A stretch of 64,000 nt of DNA from Gymnogyps californianus (lineage: Eukaryota; Chordata; Aves; Accipitriformes; Cathartidae): assembly GCF_018139145.2 (NCBI RefSeq), contig NC_059500.1:39351437-39415436 (forward strand). Reading direction: 5' to 3'. Under the pieces are notes generated by a model. The model was not told the origin of the DNA and ran no database searches. It saw only the letters and a program-made list of their open reading frames with translations. The translations under genes and the position numbers were made by a program. Shown in pieces: positions 39,902-49,142 of the stretch (within the stretch, counting starts at the first letter, position 1; every line of letters starts with the position of its first letter).

Positions 39902-39985
39902 CCTTCCCTTCCCTTCCCTTCCCTTCCCTTCCCTTCCCTTCCCTTCCCTTCCCTTCCCTTCCCTTCCCTTCCCTTCCCTTCCCTT
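39902..39985. repeat. (TTCCC)n microsatellite, about 17 copies
   Basis: This is 84 nt of near-perfect pentanucleotide repeats, the same unit and orientation as the large array at the left edge. A frame on the minus strand translates it as repeated EGKGR, which is an artefact of the repeat and not a protein. Confidence 0.97.
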
Positions 39986-42530
39986 GTGAAGTACTGACAT
40001 CCAAGCAGAACCAGAATGAACTTCCAGATATTATTTGTAATCATCAGTAGAGGAAATGTGGCAGCACTGGCCACTGCAGGGTTACCTGTCTGTGCTAGGA
40101 AGCTGTGTGAGAGATGCCATTGGGAACTAACTGCCAGAAGTCTCTGAGCTTTCATGCTTGAGTAATCACTTCCTGACCATCAAATCTGCGAATGGGAGCA
40201 CATACAGTCATTGCTACTTATTCAGGACAGCATGATGGTTCATGTTTGCCAGGCTATGAATTTTGCCCCCCGTCATTTTCAAAGGTTATTTTTAGTGGAC
40301 TATAATCATTACTTCTGTTGAGAGTATAGGTTGCATAGTAACTGATCTATTTTTTTCCCCAGGAGTTCCATTAGGTATACATATACAGATGTAAGTGGCT
40401 ACCACCATTCAGTAATAGCTACTATCAGTAAATAATAATTTAGTGAACTTACAGACAAAATAGCAAACTGTTTGCTATATAAGACCATAAATAAAAACAC
40501 TGTGTGTCATGTGAAGCCCCAGCCTGACCAGCATGCCGCCTCCAACAGAGTCTAGTAAGGGGTGCTTAGAGAAATAGTATAGAAAACAGGATGGTTATGA
40601 AGTAATTCTTCCCTGGTTTAATCTCCCAGCTATATGTAACATCTTTGTTTAAATAGCTGCATTAGAGAATTAAGAAACTGGCACTGTTACCTCTGCCCTC
40701 CTCTTCTGAAACATTCTAGGTGATCCCCATACATGTATTTTTTTTTTATTTCCTTTGTGTCACATGTCTGGACAGTTCATGTCTGGTTATGCTATTTTTT
40801 CTGAACACGCTAGGAACTTCAGTGCCATGGGGTGCCAAAGACTCGGGTTTGCTGGGTAGTACAGAAGTAACTAGAGGAATTAGACTGGCAAAAGAAAGGG
40901 GCAATGAAAGCTATAGTATTTATCACTGATGTACTTTTGATGTTGAACAAGTGAGGAGTCTTATATTTCTCAGGTTATTTTCTCTGATACTTCCTAACTT
41001 GCACTAACATCCCGGTTCTTTTATTGTTTCTAATTCTTTGTCTGTACTGCACACCTCTTTCTAAAACTGCACACTCACTTCTTGCATTGCTTTGCCCTGC
41101 TTTTCCTCCCTAGCAGAATAATTGCTGATTCTTTGTGTAACTGTTCTGCTATTCTACCTCATATCAGCTTAAATAACAGTACTGTGGCTACACAGGATGG
41201 TTAGGCTAGGCACTGTGGATGCTATTCTGTCCAATATGTGGAGTCAGAAATCACTGGAACTTATTATCAGGAGTTATGACGAGTTTCTCTGGAAAATTTA
41301 AGATTGAATGCATTGGGTGGGAGGACAGACTGGAGGATTACAACCATGACATCTATGCATCCTCTACCTCTGCTGTCTGTCTTTTGCTTCAGTAATCTAA
41401 CTCTGTGATTGATCAGTGAGGCCATAAAAAGTGATATATGTTTTTCATGTACTCTTTAAGAATCCCGTAAAATGTCATTTCCCATGCTCTTCCAACTCTT
41501 TATCATTGACACAAGCCCCTCTGTCATGTAAAAATAATAACAGTTTTGTAGGCAAAATGTCCTTCTTGCTCATTATTTTGATGCCTAGCCTGGTTTTATG
41601 CAGTAAGAATATGTACGGAGTTAGGCTGTTTAATGCAATCTGATCGTGAGAATTTTCCTAACAGTTTTTCTTATATAATGTTTTATACTCTTGACAGTGA
41701 ACATATGACCATAAGATACACATTATTTTCTACTAGTGGAATTCTTTAACAGGAGCAACATAGATAAAACATGGGTAAAGTGTATCCAAAAATGTCCTGT
41801 GAAATCACTGAACCCGATCATGAAGCACATTTTCTAAATGTATCGCCATCAGAAATATCTGGGCAACTTGAACACAAGACTATGGCAATATGGAATATAT
41901 TTCATTCTCAAAATACCTTGTGGATATACCAAATCTGATAGCAACTCAAATGTGACTGACTAGAGGAAAAGAATCTTCCATAAACAATTAGTGACATGTC
42001 TTCCAAGACACACCATTTATTCCTTGCAATGTGCCCTAATCTGGAAGCAACACTTGACATCACTTCTCTCAGATCCTGTAATGATACTCAGCCACCACAA
42101 GATCCTAAAAAGGTAGTAGTAAATTTCTGCAGTGTTTATATCCTGTTTGTAACTATTCAAGAAAATGTTGCTTTTGAAAATCGCTGTGCTCTTCCCCGGT
42201 AACATTCAGGTATTATTCACTGGAGCTAACTTTCTTGCATTGCGCTGCTTCACCACCTGAAAGCTGACTTTCTAGTGACCTCTAGCAAAAATGAGCAGGA
42301 CGAGCATAAACCTTTCAGAACCAAACATGCTAAATCAGGTGCTGTGCGGGGCGCTCAGCAGCCAGAAGAAAACTCTGCTTCTCTCTCCTCTCCCTACGCA
42401 TCCAACTATATATTTCTTTTGACGAGGAAACCGCATTCCACCACCTGGCACCTTTCACAGTCTCCCTCCTCTTGAAACCCAAGGTGGGAGAAGGGAGGGA
42501 CGGCAGAGGTTGAAGGAGACCTGTGCGCTC
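39986..42530. other. Non-coding DNA upstream of the distal PTCH1 promoter
   Basis: No coding exon recognised. The sequence is AT-rich up to about 42330, then rises sharply in GC towards the promoter. A T-run sits near 40738. Confidence 0.5.
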
Positions 42531-42675
42531 TGCTGTGCGCCGGGGGAGCAGCGGGGCCGGGGCCGGGGCCGAGGCAGCGGGGCCGGGGCAGCGGGGCGGG
42601 CCGGCGGCACGGGGCTCTCCCTGCCTTTGCTTTTTTCCCTAAAGTTTATTGTAAAGGGGTAACGTTTGCGGGTTC

Positions 42676-42685
42676 GTCACGTGAC
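42676..42685. promoter_or_regulatory. Palindromic E-box GTCACGTGAC
   Basis: A perfect 10-bp palindrome containing CACGTG lies 48 bp upstream of the alternative ATG. It matches the preferred site of USF and of MiT/TFE bHLH-zip factors. The motif is seen directly and occupancy is unknown. Confidence 0.55.
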
Positions 42686-42713
42686 CCTGACAGGTCCTGC
42701 CTATTGAGAGCCA

Positions 42714-42722
42714 GACCACCCA
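42714..42722 (+). promoter_or_regulatory. GLI binding site, perfect consensus
   Basis: GACCACCCA is the optimal GLI zinc-finger site. It ends 11 bp before the ATG of the alternative first exon, in the core promoter or leader. PTCH1 is a known direct GLI target, so this placement fits feedback induction of the distal promoter by Hedgehog signalling. Confidence 0.8.
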
Positions 42723-42733
42723 CATGGAGGACG

Positions 42734-42841
42734 ATGGAGCTGCTTAATAGAAACAGGCATGTAATTGTGAGGCTTTCCAGCACTCTGCAGAATGCCTGCA
42801 ACCTAGGAGGGTTATTTTTTTACACTTTCAGTTCCTTTGGG
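42734..42841 (+). CDS. PTCH1: PTCH1 alternative first coding exon (MELLNRN form)
   Basis: The ATG at 42734 has A at -3 and G at +4. It opens a 36-codon segment beginning MELLNRN that contains FFYTFSSFG near its end. As I recall it, the mammalian PTCH1 L' isoform from the upstream exon (1C/1C') starts MELLNRN and has a similar FYTFRSF block. A donor GG|GTAAAA follows at 42842. The 108-nt coding part ends in phase 0 and so joins exon 2 (GGG AAG, Gly-Lys) in frame, replacing the 67-residue N-terminus of the main form. The product would be the same 12-pass Hedgehog receptor with a different cytoplasmic N-terminus. The bird version is shorter than the mammalian one (about 66 residues by length arithmetic from memory). 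An overlapping 7-codon upstream ORF starts at 42724. The 5' limit of the exon is not known. Confidence 0.8.
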
Positions 42842-42843
42842 GT

Positions 42844-43129
42844 AAAAAAAAAAAAAAAAAGGAGGAGGAGAGGGAGAAGGGAGGGAAGGAAGGGAGGAAG
42901 GAAGAGAGGAAGGAAGGAAGGGAGGGAGGGAGGGAGGAAGGAAGGAAGGAAGGAAGGAAGGAACTAAAAGGAGAAAGGAAGAAAGAAAGGAAGAAAGAAA
43001 GGAAAGAAAGGAAAGAAAGAAAGGAAAGAAGGGGGGAGAGAGAAAGAGAGAGAAAGAGAAAGAGAGAAAGAAAAGAAAAAGAAAAGAAAGAAAGAGAAAA
43101 GGGAAAAAGAGAAAAGGAAAAAAGGAGGA
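42844..43129 (+). repeat. Purine-only tract (poly-A, GGAA, GAAA, GAGA units)
   Basis: A run of about 16 A is followed by GGAGGA, GGAAG, GAAAG and AGAG units. Only two pyrimidines (CT at 42964-42965) break about 286 nt of purines. It begins two bases after the donor dinucleotide of the alternative first exon. It contains no GT, so no other donor exists within it. The in-frame stop TAA at 42965 would end a 77-residue, Lys/Arg-rich product if the intron were retained. The tract could form triplex DNA or an R-loop when transcribed. Confidence 0.95.
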
Positions 43130-44299
43130 CAGAGGAAGAAAACACTGATGTCCCATTCAAGCCGTCAGTGCCAGTGAATGAGGGCGCACCCAGCCCTCCA
43201 GCACGGCTCCCCAGGAGCGGCTCCGGCAAGGGCAGCGATGGTAGGTGCAGCCCCGGGGGGCCACGGCGGGGCGGCAGCGGGGCCGGGGGCCGCGGGACCC
43301 AGCGGGCAGGGCCCGGGCGTGGGGCGGGGGCCGGGGCGGTATTGGAGGGGCTGCGCGGGCCCTCGCCGGAGCCGCTGGCGGCTGGGGCCCGGGGCTGGCG
43401 GAGGGGGCGGGGGGAGCCTCCCTCCAGCCGTCGGAGGCCGGGGCTACGCCGGGGGGCCGGGGCCTCCGCCGTGCCGGGGGACCGGGGACCGGGGCTGCGG
43501 CTCCCGCCCGCCGGGTCCGGCCCGAACGGGGACGGCAGCACGGAGCACGGCCGGGCAGGGTGAGGCGGGGGCTCGGTGCGGGCCCCGGCGGCGGGGGCAG
43601 GGGGCGGCGGGGCTCCCCCGGAGCCAGGCGCTGCTCTGCCCCTCGCCCGGCCGGCTCCCCGCGCCTTGGCGGTGCTGCGGCTCGGAGCTCCTTGTAGGGA
43701 GGCGCGGGGGGGACTCGCCGCTGATGGGAAGTCGCTCCTGCCGTGACTCTGCGTAGTCCCGCAGAGGACTGCAAACGGGTCCCCGGTCTCAGCATCTCGG
43801 CACCTGTGTGAGCTGTGGTCCAACCAGCCCGCCATGCGGGGAGCAGAAACCCCTCTCGGGCCACGCTCCGTAGGACAGGGGCCGCAGGGAAGATGCAGTT
43901 TGCATCTTCTTTCCCCTTGGGAAAGCTAAATAGGTCTTCTTAAAAGAGGTGCACTGAGGAGCCCTTTCCCTCTCTTTGCAACTCAGACGGAATGCCCACA
44001 GTTGGTGGAAGCTGCTGAAAACATATAGCTGTACAGAAAAGGAGGGACAGTCACTCCCTAAGTACAGCAGTGAAATACATGGTATGACTTAGGTTAAGTT
44101 GAACAGTGGCTTCAGCCTGCAGCTCCAGTATCGGACTCCACGTGTGGTTGGTACCTGGCACCATCCGGACCAGTACAGCGCTTCTGTCATCCATCTTGTG
44201 CGTGTTGTCCCACTGCTCCCAGGGGTTGGAGGCCAGAGGATGTTCAGTGACACATCTCCCCCTGGCCGCCGCCTTAGCCCCGGTATGGGAGGTAGGCCT
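43130..44299. other. CpG-rich then ordinary intronic DNA; candidate ATG|GTAGGT donor
   Basis: Very GC-rich to about 43650, giving long but meaningless open frames on both strands, and then ordinary. At 43238-43246 an ATG is followed at once by GTAGGT, a fair splice donor. Spliced to exon 2 (phase 0) it would encode Met-Gly-Lys-Ala-Thr-Gly, that is, a Met plus the receptor from exon 2 onward. That would match the structure of the mammalian M isoform as I remember its length (1381 residues against 1447). G at -3 and a G at +4 after splicing give a good initiation context. Transcript evidence is required. Confidence 0.35.
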
Positions 44300-44314
44300 G
44301 GGGGGGGGGGGGGG
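44300..44314 (+). repeat. G15 homopolymer
   Basis: Fifteen consecutive G in GC-rich flanking sequence, in the intron between the alternative first exon and the main promoter. It has G-quadruplex potential and is a likely place for sequencing-length error. Confidence 0.85.
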
Positions 44315-45229
44315 CAAAAGAGGGGAGGGGAATGGGGGAGACGTCTGGTGTCGCTGGGTGGTATTAAAAGAAACGTCGGAGCCAAGGTGGGTATCTGCCA
44401 CCTCCTAACCAGATAGCATTTACCAGTCCTGGTTAGAGGGTCTCACATCATTTCAGCACCAGTCTGATAGGTGTGTCTAATTTCTGGTTAGGGCTATTAG
44501 GGTCATCGTGTGTCTGGATTATAATCTGACACTGTATCTGGACAGGAGGTAGTACTGTTGAGAAATGTTAGGGCTGAGGAGGGAGGGGGAGGCAGAGGAA
44601 TCCTTTAAAATCTGTTTGCTTTCAAGAGCCGGTAGATATTGAACTGGCAGCCCACTCTGAATTGAAATGTCCTGGGCTTCTCTGTTTTTATCCTTATTTC
44701 ACACACACATGCACACACACGCATGCACTCACACACACCTTTTATTTTGTTCTGCCTTTGCCACAGTGTATAAAGCCCTATTGAGACATGTAGGCGTGAT
44801 GTGTAAACCGGATTAGCAGTATGAAAGAAAGACATACAATGAGCCTGAATTGTTTTACTTCCTTTTCATTTCTCACGCCTATATCTCTAATAAATTTGTT
44901 GCTCCAGCAGTGGGTCAAAGAGATCGTGTCGCTGAGCTTTTTTTCCCGCAAGACCCGATGGCAGAGATCATGAAAATGAATGCCCTGCCTTCTGCCAAAT
45001 GCAAGACTTGAGCTCTATCTTTACACAGACCCCGTGTTGTCCGGCCTGGCTAAAAACTGTTCAGTGTAACTTTCCCCTCTCTATGCACATTAAAGTCCTG
45101 CAAGTGGCAGGGCATTTTGCCAGCAAAAGAATCTGTTTTGAGGACGACTTGGGTTTATAGAGCTAAAGCCCCTCGCGGAATATGACAAGGTCTGCTAGGG
45201 CTGGGATGTCCTCCAGCTTTTAGAGGGAG
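44315..45229. other. Intronic/intergenic DNA with CA-rich patch and near-GLI site
   Basis: It contains TGGGTGGTA at 44355-44363, one mismatch from the GLI consensus on the minus strand, and a CA-rich microsatellite at 44700-44737. No exon recognised. Confidence 0.45.
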
Positions 45230-45690
45230 AGGGCTGCTGCTCCCGCCGCTGTCCTCCGCAGCTCCCCGGGCGCTCTGGTCCTCCCCTGGGAGTCCGCTGC
45301 TGCGCGGGAGGAGCGCAGAAACCTCGGAGGCTCCTCTGGAGGCACATTTCACCGCAGCCCTCAGCGGAAGAAAATGCCAGCGCTCCTGGGTTGGTGCTGT
45401 AGATCCCTCATTTGCTCCTTTGTGGCGTGCAGAGCAGCTTTCCATTAAAGGAGATCAGGGGTAATTAGCCGCATTATTTTGACAAGTTGGCTCGAGCAGT
45501 TCCCTTTCTTCCAGGGCTGAGGAGGGGGAGAGGGCTAGCTTCGTGCCGCCGCCTCCTTCCCCAGGCGCGGGCGCTGCGCGGCGGCGCTGCCCTGCGGAGC
45601 GGCTCCCCGCTGCGCGCCGCCGCCCCCGGACTGCAACCCCCGCCTGCCCGGTGGCAAGCGGGGCAGTACGTGTAGAAACGGAGAGGCTCG
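45230..45690. promoter_or_regulatory. CpG-rich patch between the two PTCH1 promoters
   Basis: CpG-dense sequence about 4 kb upstream of the main first exon. Open frames on both strands here are products of GC richness. It could be a further alternative promoter or an enhancer with CpG-island character. No splice donor or ATG stands out. Confidence 0.5.
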
Positions 45691-47319
45691 GGCTGCTCTG
45701 CCAAACCCCGTGAAGGTGCTGCCCTGTGGCCTTATCTGATGTCAAAGCCAGCGTCAGGCATGCCTGTGGAGCTCAGGGCCGAGGCAGACCCGCGCCCTTG
45801 CGCGATGAAAACGTGTGTGAGAGACAACAAATTGAGGGAACAGACAAAATAGACAGGTTATTTTCCCGCAAGTCCTTCTTCTGCCATGGTCAGCTCTCTT
45901 GTAGCCCCTACAAAAGGAAGCCAAAGTGCTGGCGCTTTATTTCCGCGACGTTTCTTTATTCAGGTAACCAGATGCTCCAGCAGTGCAATGCTCTTGGTGG
46001 TGTGTCCACAGGCGATGAGCGACCTGGAAAAATGTGTTAAAGTAAAATCAGTGTAAATACCTGTTACCCATTGTTAACCTCTATTGGATTTCATCCCTCA
46101 TCTGGCTAGAGGAAGTGTGAAGCTCTGCAGTATTCGGGGTTATGAGCACAAGAGTGACCTAATTAAGAGGCACAGCATTACAAAATGAAGCCACTATGAC
46201 CAAAGCCCTGAGATTCTTGTACGCCAGCCCTGGCTGTCCAGGAATCGGGAGGAGCAGGTATAAAAGGTTGCAGACTGCAGCCGCTCTACGCAAGGAGACA
46301 CCTTCCCAGGCCTTCACCACAGGGCAGGCCTGAGATAAGAAATCTGTGGGATCCTGAAGACGGAAAAAGCCCTTGGTGTGGAGGAGCAGTTGCACACACA
46401 GGGCATGCATATCACAGCCAGCAGTGCTTACAAATGTAAATAAGGGCAGATTGATTAGGAACAACATTATCGCCAGGAATGTAGCACGAAGGCATCAGCT
46501 ATGAGGCAAACTGGGGGCAGCCACTGCTCTGACCACCCAAGTGGAGACTTTTACACTGACACTTCTTCCTTAAGGGAAAAAAAAAATACAGAAACAAGGC
46601 CAATTAGATCCCTGCAGTAATTCATCTCTTGTGTATGCTTTAAAAAAAAAAAAAAAAATCCCTCCAGACCACAGGGAGAGAGGGGAGATTAAGATAGCGC
46701 TTGTTAAATTTGAGTCTTCAGACTGAGTTTTGGAACCAGGAGCGAGGACGGGCGCTGGGCTATTGTGTGAAGCCGAGCAGGCAGGAGGCAGGCAGGGCAG
46801 CTCTGGGGGCTCGAGGTGCTTGAAGGGACACTCTTCCCCGGTGTTGGAGCCTGCTGGGAGGCTGAACCAAAACGCCTCTCCACCCATCCCTTCTTTCCCC
46901 ATCCCCCAGCCCTGCCACCCCATCAGACCCGGTGAGGTTGAGCGGGGGCAGGAGCAGTGGCACACCAGTTCCTAGCGAGATGGACGGTCACTTTCCCAAG
47001 CGGAAACTTGAATTGGAGGTGGCCGACTGCATCCCAGGTGCGGGTTTCAGCCTCCAACAGAAAACAACCTGCACCTCCAGCCCCTTTACGTTTGCTTCTC
47101 CCGTATGTATGCACCTACGTGTGCGTGCGCGACAGCTTGCTGCTCCCAGCAGCTTTCCTGGAGACAGTCCCGTGGGGAGCACAGGGCCGGACCTTCACGG
47201 AGGCAGGTTTCCCAGTGTGGGAAACATGGAGGTGGGAGGGAGAGGAAAAGAAAGGGGGACCCCCTCACCGGCGGCTGTGACCCTGGGAAACCCCTCTCCG
47301 TGGGTGCCTCCAGGTAGTT
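45691..47319. other. DNA between CpG-rich patches
   Basis: Mixed composition. It holds a TATAAAAG sequence at 46259-46266, a perfect GLI site at 46531-46539 and an A-run near 46641. No exon recognised. Confidence 0.45.
46531..46539 (+). promoter_or_regulatory. GLI binding site, perfect consensus
   Basis: GACCACCCA on the plus strand, 3.1 kb upstream of the main PTCH1 start codon and 3.8 kb downstream of the distal GLI site. It is not next to a recognised exon, so it may act as an enhancer shared by both promoters. Confidence 0.6.
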
Positions 47320-47945
47320 TCACGAAGAGAGCCTCCGCACGGGCGGTGCGGTGCGCAGCCCGCTCCCGCCGGCGGCCCCGGCCCCGGGGGCGCTGCCTGC
47401 CCCCGCTGCCGGCGCCGGGGCTGTGTGTCTGGAGCTCGGCCGGGGCGGCCCCACCGCCGGTGCACGCCAGCCCCGCCGAGGGTAGGAGGGCGCTGGCAGT
47501 GCCCAGGGGCTCGGGGGTTTTGCCCACGACCGCCGCCCCGGGCACACGCGTGGCGGGGCTGAAGGGAGAGGTGCGCGGTGCCCGCGGGCTTGGCGGGCGG
47601 GACACCGCACCGGGCAGGGGGCTGCCGGGGCCGCCCCTCGCACCCCGGGTCCCCACACTCCGCTCTTTTTCTCTGTATTTCTTTTTTCCCCGCAATGAAC
47701 GCACAGCGGGCGCGCGTTACAGCCGCGCTCCTCCGCGGGCGCGCAGCAGCCGCCCTGCTGGGGGGCAGCCCCCCCCAAAGCGCCTCCCGGGGCCGGGCGC
47801 GGAGCGGAGCGGCGAGTTTTCCCGCTGCCCTCCGCGCCAGTGCGCACGGAGGTCCGCCGGGGCGCGGAGCCTCCGCGGGGAGCCGCGCTGGGGGCCGGGG
47901 CGCGCAGCCCCGGGGCTGGGGGGAATGCGCGCAGCTGTAACGGCA
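47320..47945. promoter_or_regulatory. CpG-rich patch upstream of the main promoter
   Basis: Strongly GC- and CpG-rich with many Sp1-like G/C boxes. Long open frames in several registers are artefacts. It may be the outer part of the PTCH1 promoter island or an independent start region. Confidence 0.55.
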
Positions 47946-48673
47946 GCAATTAATGGCTGATTCTCAATGAACAGAGACGGGGAGAAGCGGTGCCAAAAAA
48001 GTAAACAATCGCGTATAGTTCAAGAAGTGTTTAGCGCGGCCAGGCAGGCTGCGTTTCATGGACTTCTACACTAAAAACATATTAAAATTGGCTTTCCTCA
48101 GGTTTCAGTTAAAGAATGAGCCCTAAGTTGAAACAGGCTAGCTACTGCGCGGCTTTAAATCCCTCAAGTGTTAAGTTTTCATTGTGTTTTTCTAACTGGA
48201 CGGAGTGGTTTTCTTGCAAGGAACTAAGTCTCCTCTTTAGTTAAAAAAGAAAGAGAGAGGGAGAAAAATCTGGCACTTTCTACCGCAGTATCCACCACCC
48301 TGTCATTATTTCTGCAAGCCTGGGAATTCAGCTCGGACCTCCCAGTATTTGTTGCAGCTTGAAGCCAAGGTGCCTCTAAAAGGATTTTCTTTTAAGGGCT
48401 TTAGAAATCGTTTAATGCTGCTTTACCCCCGTTTCCCTCTCTTTTTTAAAAGGGAAAAATGTATTTCTGTATGTCGATGGCGAGAAAGTTCCGCGCGTGT
48501 ATTTGTCCGCAAGCATCCCGGACGGAAAAAAAAGGGAGAAAACTTTCTTGAAAAGAAAACGAAGAAGAAAGGGGGGGAAGGCATTCCTTAATGGAAGTAT
48601 TGCATGCAAAGAAGGCTGGATCTCTTTAAGGCTCCCCCTGAAGCTGGAGATGCACACACAAGGGTTGCCGGCC
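47946..48673. other. Promoter-proximal non-CpG DNA
   Basis: Less GC-rich sequence between CpG-rich patches, with a forkhead-type GTAAACA at 48001-48007. It is high-complexity and likely conserved proximal regulatory DNA, but it holds no exon. Confidence 0.4.
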
Positions 48674-48682
48674 TGGGTGGTC
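48674..48682 (-). promoter_or_regulatory. GLI binding site of the main PTCH1 promoter
   Basis: TGGGTGGTC is the reverse complement of the optimal GLI site and lies 951 bp upstream of the main start codon. Mammalian PTCH1 has a functional GLI site in the promoter of its main first exon, and I take this to be the counterpart. The surrounding 48660-48780 stretch is high-complexity, non-repetitive promoter DNA. Confidence 0.85.
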
Positions 48683-48756
48683 TCTCTACTTTGGTGAGCT
48701 GTTGCTAAGCAGCTAATAATAGTCATGTTTGCTGAGTAATTTCTGCCCTCCCCGAG

Positions 48757-48804
48757 CCAATCGCCTCGCAGAAACCCAAGCCATCTGACAGCCCCGGGGC
48801 GGGC
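48757..48804 (+). promoter_or_regulatory. CCAAT box and GC box
   Basis: CCAAT at 48757-48761 (in GAGCCAATCG, an NF-Y-type context) and GGGGCGGGC at 48796-48804 (Sp1-type) lie just before a long CT-rich tract at 48811-48842 and its continuation to about 48890. No TATA box is visible nearby, so dispersed initiation in a CpG island is likely. Confidence 0.6.
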
Positions 48805-48900
48805 TTTCAGCTCCTTTTTTTTTTTCTCCCTCTCCCTCTCTCGCTCTCTCTCCTCTCATACTCCCCCCCCCCCCTCCCACCCCTCCTCCTCTTTATCCAA

Positions 48901-49077
48901 ATGGAGAGAGTCCTTTTTTTCTTCTTCATCTCATCTCTTGAGCCGAGGGGCTGCAGCTCGGTGCTGCCGCGCACACGCCGGGGGAGAGCGCCAGGCAGCC
49001 GGCCGCCCGCCGCCGCGGCGAGGCCGACCGCGCAGCCCCGCCGGCCCCGCGGCCCGCGGGAAGCACCCCGGCGCTGA
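48901..49077 (+). CDS. Upstream ORF 1 in PTCH1 leader
   Basis: ATG at 48901 (C at -3, G at +4), 58 codons, stop TGA at 49075. It begins with a hydrophobic MERVLFFFFISS segment and then becomes Arg/Pro-rich because of CpG-rich sequence. It is translated only if transcription starts upstream of 48901, which cannot be seen here. Probably of no protein function. Confidence 0.25.
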   Translation: MERVLFFFFISSLEPRGCSSVLPRTRRGRAPGSRPPAAAARPTAQPRRPRGPREAPRR

Positions 49078-49083
49078 GGCAGG

Positions 49084-49106
49084 ATGGTGCAGCGCGGCCA
49101 GGCAGC

Positions 49107-49142
<36 letters not shown>

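Larger units (their letters stand above)
42530..43650 (+). promoter_or_regulatory. PTCH1: Distal PTCH1 promoter CpG island
   Basis: GC and CpG content jump at about 42530 and stay high to about 43650, interrupted by the purine tract at 42844-43129. The 5' part holds (GGGGCC)3 at 42553-42570 with neighbouring G-runs (a G-quadruplex motif). Next come a GTCACGTGAC palindrome and a perfect GLI site directly in front of an alternative first exon. Mammalian PTCH1 has an equivalent promoter several kb upstream of the main first exon, and the spacing here (about 7 kb) is similar. The transcription start is not determinable from sequence. Confidence 0.75.

Noticed and set aside
39748..40155. Minus-strand frame with repeated EGKGR
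   Set aside because: Direct translation of the (TTCCC)n microsatellite.
42828..43864. Long open frames (335 and 235 codons) on the minus strand opposite the distal promoter
   Set aside because: They arise from the purine tract (read as Ser/Phe/Leu repeats) and from CpG-rich DNA lacking stop codons. Several frames are open at once and none resembles a known protein.
46932..47960. 342-codon open frame in the CpG-rich patch
   Set aside because: Composition is Arg/Ala/Pro/Gly throughout and overlapping frames on both strands are also open. No conserved domain is visible.
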